DNA of 64,000 bases from Erythrobacter colymbi (GCF_002155685.1 NZ_MUYK01000002.1:434001-498000), one strand, 5' to 3'; positions 30,625-41,727 are shown, numbered from the stretch's first letter. Numbers and translations are program-made. The notes: generated by a model not told the origin, from the letters alone.

Positions 30625-32424
30625 ATGGAGCGCCCCGTGACTGCCCCGACCAGCCCCGCATCGGACAATCCCACCGCGATGAGCGGCGCGGCGATCCTTG
30701 TCGAGGGCCTGATCGAGCAGGGCGTGGAGTTCGTTTTCGGCTATCCCGGCGGCGCGGTTCTGCCGATCTATGACGAGCTGTTCGGCGACGAGCGCATCCG
30801 CCACATCCTCGTCCGCCACGAAGCGGGCGCTGCCCACGCGGCCGAAGGCTATGCCCGCGCCACCGGCAAGCCGGGCGTGGTGCTCGTCACCTCCGGCCCG
30901 GGCGCGACCAACGCGATCACCGGCATTGCGGACGCGTGGATGGATTCGATCCCGATGGTGGTCATCACCGGCCAAGTGCCGACCGCGCTGATCGGCACCG
31001 ACGCCTTCCAGGAAGCCGACACCATCGGCATCACGCGCCACTGCACCAAGCACAACTATCTGGTGAAGGACCCCGCCGATCTCGCCGCGACGATCAAGGA
31101 GGCCTTCCTGATCGCCACCACCGGCCGCCCTGGTCCGGTCGTGATCGACATTCCCAAGAACGTCCAGATCGCCGTCCCCTCGGAGCGCCGCGCACTCGTC
31201 CGCGCGGGCGCGCACCGCTACGCCCCGCAGACCGTCGCCCCGGCCGAGCACATCATCGAAGCTGTCGAGATGATCGCGCAGGCCGAGCGCCCGATTTTCT
31301 ACACCGGCGGCGGCGTGATCAATTCCGGGCCCGAGGCAAGCGCGCTGCTGCGCCGGCTTCAGGACATCACCGGCGCGCCCGTTACCTCGACGCTGATGGG
31401 CCTCGGCGCCTTCCCCAGCACGCATCCAGACTGGCTCGGGATGCTGGGGATGCACGGCACCTACGAAGCCAACATGGCCATGAACAAGTGCGACGTGATG
31501 GTCTGCATCGGCGCGCGCTTCGATGACCGCGTGACGGGCAGGCTCGACGCCTTCTCGCCGGATTCGAAGAAGATCCACATCGACATCGACCGCTCCTCGA
31601 TCAACAAGACCGTGCCGGTCGATCTCGGCATTCTCGGCGATTGCGGGACGGTGCTGGGGCAGATGATCGAGGCATGGGGCAGCCGTCAGGCGAAGAACCT
31701 CGGCGAATGGAAGGCGAGGATCGCCGGCTGGCGCGCGCGCGAATGCCTCGCCTATCCCGAACGCTCTACCAAAAACCCCGGCATGATCATGCCGCAAAAG
31801 GCGGTCGAGCGGCTCCATGCCCTGACCCACCAGCGCAAGCCGATCATCACCACCGAAGTCGGCCAGCACCAGATGTGGGCGGCGCAGTATTTCGGCTTCG
31901 AGGACCCGAACAAGTGGCTCACCAGCGGGGGCCTCGGCACGATGGGTTATGGCCTGCCCGCCGCGATCGGCGCGCAGCTGGGCCACCCCGATGCGCTGGT
32001 GATCGACATCGCGGGCGAAGCGAGCATCCAGATGAACATTCAGGAGCTTGGCACGGCGAGCCAGTATCGCCTGCCGGTCAAGATCTTCATCTTGAACAAC
32101 GAATACATGGGCATGGTCCGCCAGTGGCAGGAACTGACCTATGAAAGCCGCTATTCGAACAGCTACTCCGACAGCCTCCCCGATTTCGTGAAGCTGGCCG
32201 AAGCCTATGGCTGGAAAGGCATCCGCATTACCGAGGAGCGCGAGCTGGACGATGGCATCATGCGCATGCTGGACCATCCCGGCCCGGTGATCGTCGACTG
32301 CCTCGTCGCGCAGGATGCCAACTGCCTGCCGATGATCCCCTCGGGTGCCGCCCACACCGACATGCTGCTCTACGGCGACAAGGTCGACGGCACGATGGAC
32401 GACGAAGCCAAAGCGCTGGTCTAA
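30625..32424 (+). CDS. ilvB: acetolactate synthase, large subunit
   Basis: This thiamine-diphosphate enzyme makes acetolactate or acetohydroxybutyrate, the first step of branched-chain amino-acid synthesis. The 599-residue protein has FGYPGGAVLPIYDEL, HEAGAAHAAEGYARATGKPG with the catalytic Glu, TSGPGATNAITGIADAWMDS and FQEAD. The ThDP/Mg site is GEASIQMNIQELGTASQYRLPVKIFILNNEYMGMVRQWQ, with a GEAS instead of the usual GDxS/GDGS. A GTG at 30637 with GGAG seven bases upstream is an alternative start. It is followed by ilvN and ilvC. Confidence 0.96.
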   Translation: MERPVTAPTSPASDNPTAMSGAAILVEGLIEQGVEFVFGYPGGAVLPIYDELFGDERIRHILVRHEAGAAHAAEGYARATGKPGVVLVTSGPGATNAITGIADAWMDSIPMVVITGQVPTALIGTDAFQEADTIGITRHCTKHNYLVKDPADLAATIKEAFLIATTGRPGPVVIDIPKNVQIAVPSERRALVRAGAHRYAPQTVAPAEHIIEAVEMIAQAERPIFYTGGGVINSGPEASALLRRLQDITGAPVTSTLMGLGAFPSTHPDWLGMLGMHGTYEANMAMNKCDVMVCIGARFDDRVTGRLDAFSPDSKKIHIDIDRSSINKTVPVDLGILGDCGTVLGQMIEAWGSRQAKNLGEWKARIAGWRARECLAYPERSTKNPGMIMPQKAVERLHALTHQRKPIITTEVGQHQMWAAQYFGFEDPNKWLTSGGLGTMGYGLPAAIGAQLGHPDALVIDIAGEASIQMNIQELGTASQYRLPVKIFILNNEYMGMVRQWQELTYESRYSNSYSDSLPDFVKLAEAYGWKGIRITEERELDDGIMRMLDHPGPVIVDCLVAQDANCLPMIPSGAAHTDMLLYGDKVDGTMDDEAKALV

Positions 32425-32434
32425 GGATGCTCCG

Positions 32435-34091
<1,657 letters not shown>

Positions 34092-34126
34092 CGCCACACC
34101 CGGGCCGGATGTTCGAAGGCCCGAAA

Positions 34127-34708
34127 ATGAAACTGGTTTACGCGGCGATCGCCATCCTGTGGGTGGCGATCGTCGTGCATTCGGCTGCCACCCGCAAGAA
34201 CCCCGAAGACTTCGTCGTCACCGTGTCGCAGAGCGAGGTGCAGGCCTTCGCCCGCAAGCAGCTGGCGGCGATGCAGGCGCGCTCCTTTGCCGAGAAGGTT
34301 GAGCTCTGCGCGATCATCTTCGAGGACAGCGAGGGCCAGCTCCAGTCCTCGGAAGTGCGCGCGGGGAACGAGGCGACCTGCGACCTCCAGTATTTCGACG
34401 AGCCGGGCATGGCTCCGCTCGCCAGCATGCACACGCATGGCGCCTTCGATGCCGATTATGACAGCGAGGTGCCCTCGCTGATCGACCTCGACGGCGATAT
34501 CGAAAGCCAGATGGACGGCTATGTCGCCACCCCGGGCGGGCGGCTGTGGCGGGTCGACTGGCAGCAGGCGCGCGCGGTGCAGGTCTGCGGCGAGGGATGC
34601 CTCGGGCGCGATCCGGCCTACCGCCCCTGCCCCGGCGACGCCGTTGCCGCAAGCTACACCCGTCCCGAACTCGCCGCGCGCGATAGTCGCCCCGTCCCGG
34701 AGTGCTGA
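34127..34708 (+). CDS. JAMM/DUF4329-like protein with N-terminal membrane segment
   Basis: This 193-residue protein starts with an N-terminal hydrophobic helix (MKLVYAAIAILWVAIVVHSA), a signal or anchor. The central segment ASMHTHGAFDADYDSEVPSLIDLDGDI has HxH and a later S-x-x-D, resembling the zinc site of JAMM metalloproteases and DUF4329 domains. The spacing is longer than in classical JAMM, so enzymatic activity is inferred. Four Cys are near the C-terminus. The ATG at 34127 has GAAGG seven bases upstream. It follows ilvC by 35 bases. Confidence 0.65.
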   Translation: MKLVYAAIAILWVAIVVHSAATRKNPEDFVVTVSQSEVQAFARKQLAAMQARSFAEKVELCAIIFEDSEGQLQSSEVRAGNEATCDLQYFDEPGMAPLASMHTHGAFDADYDSEVPSLIDLDGDIESQMDGYVATPGGRLWRVDWQQARAVQVCGEGCLGRDPAYRPCPGDAVAASYTRPELAARDSRPVPEC

Positions 34709-34780
34709 TGCCGCGGCCGCGCACCGGAACCGCCACCGCCCCTGTGGATTGAACCCCTCGAACCCAAGGAGACCTTCCCG

Positions 34781-35440
34781 ATGAAACGCACCACCCTCGC
34801 CGCCGCAGCCGCCGCGCTTGCCCTCGGCACCGCCGGACTCACCACCGCCCCTGCTCTTTTCGCCCAGGGCGCGCCGCAGGTGCCGGGCGTCAAGGACCCC
34901 GCGCGGGTCGCCGCCGGCACCTACGCGCTCGATGCCAACCACACGCTGGTGGGCTGGGAAGTCAGCCACTTCGGCTTCAACGACTATTTCGGCGTGTTCG
35001 GCAACATCAAGGGCACCATGACGCTCGATCCCGCCAATATCGCCGCGACCAAGGTCGAGGTGGCCGTGCCCATCGCCGATGTCAGCGTGGCGAGCGCGGG
35101 CCTCAAGGATCACCTGCTGCGCGCAGGCAAGGATGGCGGCGCGCCCGACTTCTTCGGGCCGACCCCGGGCATGGCGACCTTCACCTCGACCAGCGTGACC
35201 AAGACCGGCGAGACCACCGCCGACATCGCGGGCACGCTCACCATGAACGGAAAGAGTGCGCCGGTGACGCTCAAGGCCGAATTCGTCGGCGCGGGCGCAA
35301 ACCCCTTCAACAAGAAGGAAACCGCCGGCTTCCACGCGCGCACCACCATCGACCGCACCCAATGGGGCATCAACTACGCCGCGCCCTTTGTCGGCAAGGA
35401 CGTGACGCTGACCATCAGCGCGGCCTTCGAGAAGCAGTAA
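34781..35440 (+). CDS. YceI family periplasmic protein
   Basis: YceI proteins are lipocalin-like beta-barrels that bind isoprenoid quinones or other lipids in the periplasm. The 219-residue protein has a signal peptide (MKRTTLAAAAAALALGTAGLTTAPALFAQG), then TYALDANHTLVGWEVSHFGFNDYFGVFGNIKGTM. ADIAGTLTMNGKSAPVTLKAEF and RTTIDRTQWGINY are also family features. AAGGAG precedes the ATG. Role in stress or quinone handling is inferred from family. Confidence 0.93.
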   Translation: MKRTTLAAAAAALALGTAGLTTAPALFAQGAPQVPGVKDPARVAAGTYALDANHTLVGWEVSHFGFNDYFGVFGNIKGTMTLDPANIAATKVEVAVPIADVSVASAGLKDHLLRAGKDGGAPDFFGPTPGMATFTSTSVTKTGETTADIAGTLTMNGKSAPVTLKAEFVGAGANPFNKKETAGFHARTTIDRTQWGINYAAPFVGKDVTLTISAAFEKQ

Positions 35441-35445
35441 CTCGG

Positions 35446-35494
35446 GCAAAAAGCTGGCTGGCAGGCCGCAAAGGGGGGCAAGGGCCTGCCAGCC
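35446..35494 (-). terminator. terminator between yceI-type and YHS genes
   Basis: A perfect 12-bp stem (GGCTGGCAGGCC at 35456-35467, GGCCTGCCAGCC at 35483-35494) reads into AGCTTTTTGC on the minus strand. It fits the minus-strand YHS gene and lies also 3' of the plus-strand YceI gene. Confidence 0.8.
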
Positions 35495-35512
35495 AACCGC
35501 TCTACCGGGCGG

Positions 35513-36007
35513 TCACAGCCCGAAGAACGATCCGGTGTAGGTCTTGCCCGCAGGGATATTCGCCCAGTTGGTCGTGCCTTTGGCGATGAAACCGGCGATG
35601 TTCTTGCGCCATTTGGTGCGGATGCCCTGATCGTAGTTCAGGTACAGCTTGCCGTTGACCACGTCGTAAGCGGTCGGATCGCCCGGCGCGAGATAGCCCT
35701 GCGCGATCGCCCAGGCACAGTGGCCGCCATATTGCGGCGCGAATGCGGAGGGATTGGCCTTGAACGCCGCCGCATTCTCGGCGGTGGCGAAGCGCCATTC
35801 GGCACCCTTCCATGTCAGCTTGAAGGACGCGCTGCCCTTCACCGGCACGCCTTGGCCACGGAAGTAGCTGACCGTGTCGTAGCCACCGACGGCGACCTTC
35901 GCGCCTTCGGTGCCGACATAGATCCCGCCCTCGGCCAAGGCGGGCGCGGTCAGGGCAAGCGGCGTGGCAAGCGCCGCAAGGGCGAGCAGCAATCGGTTCG
36001 GGCGCAT
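35513..36007 (-). CDS. YHS domain-containing exported protein
   Basis: The 164-residue protein has a signal peptide (LLLALAALATPLALTAPALAEGG) and a YHS-like domain. The domain reads VAVGGYDTVSYFRGQGVPVKGSASF, then WRFATAENAAAFKANPSAFAPQYGGHCAWAIAQG with a single Cys. YHS domains are linked to metal handling in transporters and multicopper proteins, but no metal can be assigned. It ends in the strong terminator at 35446-35494. Confidence 0.85.
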   Translation of the reverse strand: MRPNRLLLALAALATPLALTAPALAEGGIYVGTEGAKVAVGGYDTVSYFRGQGVPVKGSASFKLTWKGAEWRFATAENAAAFKANPSAFAPQYGGHCAWAIAQGYLAPGDPTAYDVVNGKLYLNYDQGIRTKWRKNIAGFIAKGTTNWANIPAGKTYTGSFFGL

Positions 36008-36150
36008 CGGTCTATCCTCGGTGGGGGAGCCGGTCGGGGCGACCGGCGATCATCCGTCTGGCGATGGTTTCGCATGCATGCTGCGAAAGGTGACAGGGGC
36101 GCACAAATTGTTCGACTTGGGCGAAGGGCTGTTTCAAGAACACCGCCACG

Positions 36151-37299
36151 ATGCGCCTGTCCGATTGCCACAATATCGACGATTTCCGCACCCTCGCGAA
36201 GGCGCGGTTGCCTTTCCCCGTGTTCGACTACATCGACGGGGCCGCGGATGACGAGCTGACCAAGGCGAGGAACACCGCCGCCTTCGCCAGCGTCGATCTG
36301 GTGCCCGATGTGCTTGCAGGCGTGGCCGAGATCGACACCTCCTGCACCATCCTCGGGCGCAAATCGGCGCTCCCCCTGATGCTCTCGCCCACCGCGGTGC
36401 AGCGCGCCTTCCACTGGCAGGGCGAAACCGCCGTGGCGAAGGCGGCCGAGAAGTTCGGCCTGTGGTTCGGCATCTCGAGCCTTGCGACCCGCTCCATCGA
36501 GGAGATCGCCGCGCTCACCGGCGGGCCCAAGCTATTCCAGCTCTACGTCCACAAGGACAAGGGCCTGAATGCGAGCATGATCCAGCGCTGCCAGGCCGCA
36601 AAGTTCGATGCGCTGGCGCTGACGGTCGACACCATCGTTTCGGGCAAGCGCGAGCGGTGCCTGCGGAGCGGCTTCACCACCCCGCCCCGCTTCACTCCGG
36701 CGAGCGTGTGGAGCTATGCCACCCGCCCGAAGTGGACGCTCGACTACGTCCTGCGCGAGAAATTCCGCCTTCCCAACCTCGACACCCATGTGAGCGAGGG
36801 CACCGGCAAGGCGGTCAGCATCGCCGAATATTTCAACACCATGCTCGACACCGCGATGGACTGGGACACTGCCGCGCGGATCCGGCAAGACTGGGGCGGC
36901 ACCTTCGTATTGAAGGGCGTGATGAGCGCGGGCGATGCACGCCGCGCGGTGGAGATCGGCGCGGATGCGATCATGATCTCGAACCACGGCGGACGGCAGC
37001 TCGACGGCTCACGCGCGCCCTTCGACCAGTTGCCCGAGATCGTCGATGCGGTTGGCGGCAAGATCGAGATCATCTGCGACGGGGGCGTCAGGCGCGGCAC
37101 CCATGTTCTCAAGGCCCTGTGCAGCGGGGCGAGCGCGGCTTCGGGCGGGCGGCTCTACCTCTATGCGCTCGCCGCGGCGGGGCAGCCCGGAGTCGAACGC
37201 GCGCTCGGCATCCTCAAGGACGAGATCGAGCGCGGGATGCGGCTGATGGGGGTAACTGCCATCGACCAGCTCACCTCCGATCGCCTGCGCCAGCGATAG
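36151..37299 (+). CDS. FMN-dependent alpha-hydroxyacid dehydrogenase (LldD-like)
   Basis: This 382-residue FMN enzyme of the lactate/glycolate oxidase family oxidises alpha-hydroxy acids to keto acids. It has NIDDFRTLAKARLPFPVFDYIDGAADDE, LSPTAVQRAFHWQGE, LFQLYVHKDKGL and the active-site IMISNHGGRQLDGSRAPFDQLPEIV. The latter carries the catalytic His and the substrate Arg. L-lactate dehydrogenase is the most likely activity; mandelate or others cannot be excluded. It precedes the leuA leader region. Confidence 0.9.
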   Translation: MRLSDCHNIDDFRTLAKARLPFPVFDYIDGAADDELTKARNTAAFASVDLVPDVLAGVAEIDTSCTILGRKSALPLMLSPTAVQRAFHWQGETAVAKAAEKFGLWFGISSLATRSIEEIAALTGGPKLFQLYVHKDKGLNASMIQRCQAAKFDALALTVDTIVSGKRERCLRSGFTTPPRFTPASVWSYATRPKWTLDYVLREKFRLPNLDTHVSEGTGKAVSIAEYFNTMLDTAMDWDTAARIRQDWGGTFVLKGVMSAGDARRAVEIGADAIMISNHGGRQLDGSRAPFDQLPEIVDAVGGKIEIICDGGVRRGTHVLKALCSGASAASGGRLYLYALAAAGQPGVERALGILKDEIERGMRLMGVTAIDQLTSDRLRQR

Positions 37300-37348
37300 C
37301 GCCATTCCCGGCTTGCGCCCCGCGCAATAATCGGCAATGAGGCTGGCC

Positions 37349-37402
37349 ATGACGCGACACGGACTTTCGCTGCTGCTTCGACTTATGCGCCCTTGGGCGT
37401 AG
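37349..37402 (+). CDS. leucine-rich leader peptide of leuA (17 residues)
   Basis: ATG at 37349 with GAGG six bases upstream opens MTRHGLSLLLRLMRPWA, stop TAG. Five of residues 6-12 are Leu (CTT, CTG, CTG, CTT, CTT). Downstream are two competing pairings: CCCTTGGG (37390-37397, within the last leader codons) with CCCAAGGG (37436-37443), and GCCGCGC (37406-37412) with GCGCGGC (37423-37429). This is the expected design of a leucine attenuator: ribosome stalling on Leu codons would change which hairpin forms. A clear U-run terminator is not seen, so the attenuation step may be translational. An in-frame ATG at 37337 would add four residues. Confidence 0.75.
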   Translation: MTRHGLSLLLRLMRPWA

Positions 37403-37489
37403 GAAGCCGCGCGTCAGGAACAGCGCGGCACCGCTCCCAAGGGTAACCTGCCGCAGCTTCCCCGACCTTCTCGCGACGAGCCTTTTCCC

Positions 37490-39178
37490 ATGCCCATGCT
37501 CAAGCATCCTGCCGCCAAGTACCGCCCTTTCGGCCAGATCAATCTCCCCGACCGCCAGTGGCCCTCGAAGCTGATCGAGAAAGCTCCGCGCTGGCTTTCG
37601 ACCGATCTGCGCGATGGCAACCAGTCGATCATCGACCCGATGGACGCCGTGAAGAAGCGCCGCTTCTTCGACCTACTGGTTGAGGTAGGCCTCAAGGAAA
37701 TCGAGATCGGCTTCCCGAGCGCCGGCGCGACTGAGTTCGATTTCATCTCGGGGTTGGTGAAGTCCGATGCGATCCCCGAGGACGTGATCGTCCAGGTTCT
37801 CACGCAAAGCCGCGAGGACCTGATCCGCACCTCCTTCGCGAGCCTCGAAGGTGCGCGGGCGGCGATCGTCCACCTCTACAACGCGGTCAGCCCCGCGTGG
37901 CGCGACATCGTGTTCCGCATGAGCAAGGACGAGGTGAAGGCCATCGCCGTCGCGGGCGCGAAAGTGATGCGCGACGAGGCGGCCAAGTATCCCGGCACCG
38001 ACTGGCACTTCCAGTACAGCCCCGAAACCTTCTCCACCGCCGAACTCGATTTCTCGATCGAGGTGTGCGCAGCGGTGATGGAGGTGCTCCAGCCCACCCC
38101 CGAACACCCCATCATCCTCAACCTGCCCGCCACGGTCGAAGCGGCGACGCCCAATATCTACGCCGACCAGATCGAGTATTTCGGACGCCACCTGCCGAAC
38201 CGTGAGGCCGCAGTCCTGAGCCTCCACACCCACAACGACCGCGGCACCGGCGTCGCGGCGGCGGAACTGGGCCTCATGGCGGGCGCGGACCGGGTCGAGG
38301 GATGCCTGTTCGGCAATGGCGAGCGCACCGGCAATTGCTGCCTCGTGACGATGGCGCTCAATCTCTACACGCAAGGCGTCGATCCCGAGCTCGATTTCTC
38401 CGACATCGACCGCGTGATCGAGACCGTCACCTATTGCAACGACCTGCCCGTCCACCAGCGCCACCCCTATGGCGGAGAGCTGGTCTACACGGCGTTCAGC
38501 GGCAGTCATCAGGACGCAATCAAGAAGGGTTTCGAAGCCCGCGAGACGCAGAATGACGAGCTCTGGCGCGTGCCCTATCTGCCGATCGATCCGGCCGATC
38601 TCGGGCGCAGCTACGAGGCGGTGATCCGGGTCAATTCGCAGTCCGGCAAGGGCGGGTTCGCCTGGGTGCTGGAGAAGGACCAGGGCCTCAAGCTGCCGAA
38701 GAAGATGCAGGCCGACTTCTCGAAGCACGTGCAGGCGATGGCCGACGAGCTGGGCCGCGAGCTCAATGCGGGCGACATCTGGGACGCCTTCCGCAAGGCC
38801 TATCACGTCAAGATCCACCCCAAGCATTTCCAGCTGGTGCGCTACGAAGAAAGCCGCGCGTCGGATGGCACGCGCATTTTTGCCGGCACCATCGCGGTCG
38901 ATGGGCAGGAGCAGACGGTCTCGGGCCGCGGGAATGGCCTCATCTCGAGCGTGATGGGCACCCTGCGCGAGGCCTTCGGGGTGGAGCTCGAAGTGATCGA
39001 CTACACCGAACACGCGCTGGGCGCAGGCACCGATGCACGCGCAGCCGCCTATCTCGAATGCCGCGCGCCTGACGGGCGGACCATCTGGGGCTGCGGGATC
39101 GACGAGGATATCGCCACTGCCTCGGTGCGCGCGGTGCTCAGCGCCGCGAATTCGGCTGTGGCTTCGTCGGCCGCCTGA
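37490..39178 (+). CDS. leuA: 2-isopropylmalate synthase
   Basis: LeuA condenses acetyl-CoA with 2-ketoisovalerate, the committed leucine step. The 562-residue protein is the long (actinobacterial-like, LeuA2) form, starting MPMLKHPAAKYRPFGQINLPDRQWPSKLIEKAPRW. It has STDLRDGNQSIIDPM with the metal Asp, HTHNDRGTGVAAAELGLMAGADRVEGCLFGNGERTGN, and a C-terminal leucine-binding regulatory domain (SGRGNGLISSVMGTLREAFGVELEVIDYTEHALGAGTDARA). It sits behind a leucine-rich leader. Confidence 0.97.
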   Translation: MPMLKHPAAKYRPFGQINLPDRQWPSKLIEKAPRWLSTDLRDGNQSIIDPMDAVKKRRFFDLLVEVGLKEIEIGFPSAGATEFDFISGLVKSDAIPEDVIVQVLTQSREDLIRTSFASLEGARAAIVHLYNAVSPAWRDIVFRMSKDEVKAIAVAGAKVMRDEAAKYPGTDWHFQYSPETFSTAELDFSIEVCAAVMEVLQPTPEHPIILNLPATVEAATPNIYADQIEYFGRHLPNREAAVLSLHTHNDRGTGVAAAELGLMAGADRVEGCLFGNGERTGNCCLVTMALNLYTQGVDPELDFSDIDRVIETVTYCNDLPVHQRHPYGGELVYTAFSGSHQDAIKKGFEARETQNDELWRVPYLPIDPADLGRSYEAVIRVNSQSGKGGFAWVLEKDQGLKLPKKMQADFSKHVQAMADELGRELNAGDIWDAFRKAYHVKIHPKHFQLVRYEESRASDGTRIFAGTIAVDGQEQTVSGRGNGLISSVMGTLREAFGVELEVIDYTEHALGAGTDARAAAYLECRAPDGRTIWGCGIDEDIATASVRAVLSAANSAVASSAA

Positions 39179-39249
39179 CGTTTTGCGTCCTTGCGCGGCA
39201 GCGCAATTGCGCGCAGATTTCGCTCCCGGAGAGAGGGAGACCCTGCGCG

Positions 39250-40047
39250 ATGAATGGCCTGCCGACCAACCCGGGTGTGCCGGGCATGCCTGCCGTGCCG
39301 TCATCCGGCCCGCAGGTGGCGGGCGATCTGGCGTGGCGTGATCTTGCCGCAGCGCTCGCGGCGGGGTGGCGCGATTTCCTCGCCATGCCGCGCTTCGGCC
39401 TGTTCTTCGGCGGTGTCTATGTGCTCGCGGGGCTCGGCATCGGCTGGGCGGCGCTCGCGGGGAGCAACCCCACCTGGCTGATCCCCGCCATCGCCGGCTT
39501 CCCGCTGGTCGCGCCCTTCATCGCGGTCGGGCTCTACGAGGCGAGCCGGCGGCGGGCGGGCGGCGAGCCGCTGACCTGGCGCGCGGTGCTGGGCGCATTG
39601 AAGGGGCATGGCGACGACCAGATCCTGTCGATGGGGGTGATCGTCTTCGTCGCTTTCTCGTTCTGGATGATCATCGCGCACGCGATCTTCGCGGTGTTCA
39701 TGGCCGAAAGCGGCGTGGGGCGAGACCCGCTGGCGGCGCTGCTCACCCCCTCGGGCCTCGCGATGCTGGCGGTCGGCAGCGCGGTCGGTGCGGTGCTGGC
39801 CTTCGCCTTCTACGCCATGACCGTGATCAGCCTGCCGCTGCTGGTGGAGCGCAAGGTCGACTTCCTCACCGCGATCATCGCCAGCCTTGCCGTGGTGCGG
39901 CGCAATTTCGCGGTGATGCTGGGCTGGGCGACGCTGATCGCGGCGCTGCTGTTTGCGGCGATGCTGCCGGGCTTCCTCGGCCTGCCGGTGGCGCTCCCCG
40001 TGCTCGGCCATGCGACCTGGCACCTCTACCGGCGCGCGATCGCCTGA
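39250..40047 (+). CDS. DUF2189 family membrane protein
   Basis: The 265-residue protein has six hydrophobic helices after a Pro/Gly-rich N-terminus. WRDLAAALAAGWRDFLAMPRFGLFFGGVYVLAGLGI and later LPLLVERKVDFLTAIIASLAVVRRNFAVMLGWA follow the DUF2189 family pattern. Function unknown; location inner membrane. It stands after leuA with its own short leader. Confidence 0.85.
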   Translation: MNGLPTNPGVPGMPAVPSSGPQVAGDLAWRDLAAALAAGWRDFLAMPRFGLFFGGVYVLAGLGIGWAALAGSNPTWLIPAIAGFPLVAPFIAVGLYEASRRRAGGEPLTWRAVLGALKGHGDDQILSMGVIVFVAFSFWMIIAHAIFAVFMAESGVGRDPLAALLTPSGLAMLAVGSAVGAVLAFAFYAMTVISLPLLVERKVDFLTAIIASLAVVRRNFAVMLGWATLIAALLFAAMLPGFLGLPVALPVLGHATWHLYRRAIA

Positions 40048-40050
40048 GGG

Positions 40051-40557
40051 CTACCGCGCCTTCTTTTTGGCCCGCAGCTGGGCAAGCCGCACCTCGGCAT
40101 TCTCGAGCCCCGGTGTTCCCGGCACCATGATTGGATCGAAGCTGCGACCCGAGGCACTGCCCACGCCCGCGACCTGCTGGCCGGCGATGTAGGAATTCTG
40201 CCAGGCCGCGAGGCGATAGGCCAATTCCGCCTTGTTCCAATTCTTCGGCGCACCCCGGCTGCCTTCCTCGAAGCGGATACCGAGTTCGAGCAGAGCGGGC
40301 TTGTGGTCCATTGCGGCCAGCTGCGCGAGGCGCGGCAGCGGCAGGCTTTCGCAGGGCACATCGACAGGCTTGCCGCCTTCGGGCTTCCACACACAGCTGC
40401 CCGCAGGCCCCGAGGCGAGCGCGGCATCGAGCCGCCCTTGCTCCTCGGGCGTAACCGGGGTGCGGATGGAAATACCCATGTAGCGATGAGGGGTAATGCA
40501 GGCCCCTGTCGCCAATGCAATCGCTGCCACAGCAGCCGTGCGCGCCCACACATTCAT
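40051..40557 (-). CDS. putative lipoprotein with SEL1-like helices
   Basis: The 168-residue protein starts with a signal peptide and possible lipobox (AVAAIALATGAC, Cys near residue 20). PEEQGRLDAALASGP and HKPALLELGIRFEEGSRG..NWNKAELAYRLAAWQNS look like SEL1/TPR-type helices, as in other sphingomonad small lipoproteins. No specific function. It converges with the DUF2189 gene, leaving three bases between stops. Confidence 0.6.
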   Translation of the reverse strand: MNVWARTAAVAAIALATGACITPHRYMGISIRTPVTPEEQGRLDAALASGPAGSCVWKPEGGKPVDVPCESLPLPRLAQLAAMDHKPALLELGIRFEEGSRGAPKNWNKAELAYRLAAWQNSYIAGQQVAGVGSASGRSFDPIMVPGTPGLENAEVRLAQLRAKKKAR

Positions 40558-40686
40558 GCCCTGATCCCCCCATCAATTCGGCAATGACGCCCATCGCCCG
40601 TGCCGCTACACCCTGTCATGCTACACAATCGACGCCGCGCATTTCCCGAGGCTGAACAACGGCCCGGCGGCGCAAGGGAGAGAGAC

Positions 40687-41727
40687 ATGACCGAAGCGAT
40701 TCTGGAACCCGATCTGCCGATCATCGATCCGCATCATCACCTGTGGGATCTGCGGCCGATGCTGCCGATGTTCCCGCAGCCGCACCATCCGTTCATCGCG
40801 GCGATCATCCCCAACGCCTATTACACCTTCGACCAGCTCCACGCCCACATGACCAGCGGGCACAACATCATCGGCACGGTCTATATGGAGTGCGGCGCCT
40901 TCTATAACGGCGCCTATGGCGATGCGCTCAAGACCGTGGGCGAGGTCGAGTTCGTCAACGGCGTTGCGGCGCAATCGGCGAGCGGGCTCTATGGCCCGGC
41001 GCGCTATTGCGCAGGGATCGTGGGGCACGCGGACCTCACCCGCGGCGCCGCGGCGGGCCAAGTGCTCGATGCGCTCCAAGCCGCCTCCCCGCGCTTCCGG
41101 GGCATCCGCCATGCTGCCGCTTGGGACAAGGACGCGGCCGTCCTCGGCGCGCCGTTCCATCACCCTGAAGGGCTCTACCGCGATGCCACATTCCGCGAGG
41201 GCTTCGCCGAGCTCGGCAAGCGCGGGCTGACCTTCGATGCCTGGCTGCTCGAGCCGCAACTGCCCGACGTGATCGACCTCGCGCGCGCATTCCCCGATCA
41301 GCCGATCTGCCTCGACCATGTCGGAACGCCCGTGGGTGCCGCGAGCTACAAGGGCACCTTGCACGAACGCTTCGACGAATGGCGCCGCAACATCCGCGAA
41401 CTCGCCAAGTGCGAGAACGTGGTGGTCAAGCTCGGCGGCCTCGCAATGGCCTTCTGTGCCTTGCCCGAGGAAGGCCCCGCCGCCGGCCACGGCTCGGAGC
41501 ATCTCGCCGCGCTGTGGCGACCCTATATCGAGACCTGCATCGAAGCCTTCGGAGCGGAGCGCGCGATGTTCGAGAGCAATTACCCGGTCGATTACTGGGG
41601 CGCAGACTACGCCGTGCTTTGGAACGCCTTCAAGCGCCTCACCCGCAGCGCGAGCGCTGGGGAGAAGGCGGCGCTGTTCGCAGGCACCGCGGCGCGGTTC
41701 TACGGGATCGAGGACTTGCTGGGATAG
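40687..41727 (+). CDS. amidohydrolase 2 family metal-dependent hydrolase
   Basis: The 346-residue protein has a TIM-barrel amidohydrolase sequence, beginning IIDPHHHLWDLRPMLPMF with the HxH metal site. DQPICLDHVGTPVG and RAMFESNYPVDYWGADY later provide the further His and Asp ligands. Relatives include 2-pyrone-4,6-dicarboxylate lactonase and L-fuconolactonase, so a lactone is a plausible substrate. AAGGGAG precedes the ATG. Specific substrate unknown. Confidence 0.82.
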   Translation: MTEAILEPDLPIIDPHHHLWDLRPMLPMFPQPHHPFIAAIIPNAYYTFDQLHAHMTSGHNIIGTVYMECGAFYNGAYGDALKTVGEVEFVNGVAAQSASGLYGPARYCAGIVGHADLTRGAAAGQVLDALQAASPRFRGIRHAAAWDKDAAVLGAPFHHPEGLYRDATFREGFAELGKRGLTFDAWLLEPQLPDVIDLARAFPDQPICLDHVGTPVGAASYKGTLHERFDEWRRNIRELAKCENVVVKLGGLAMAFCALPEEGPAAGHGSEHLAALWRPYIETCIEAFGAERAMFESNYPVDYWGADYAVLWNAFKRLTRSASAGEKAALFAGTAARFYGIEDLLG

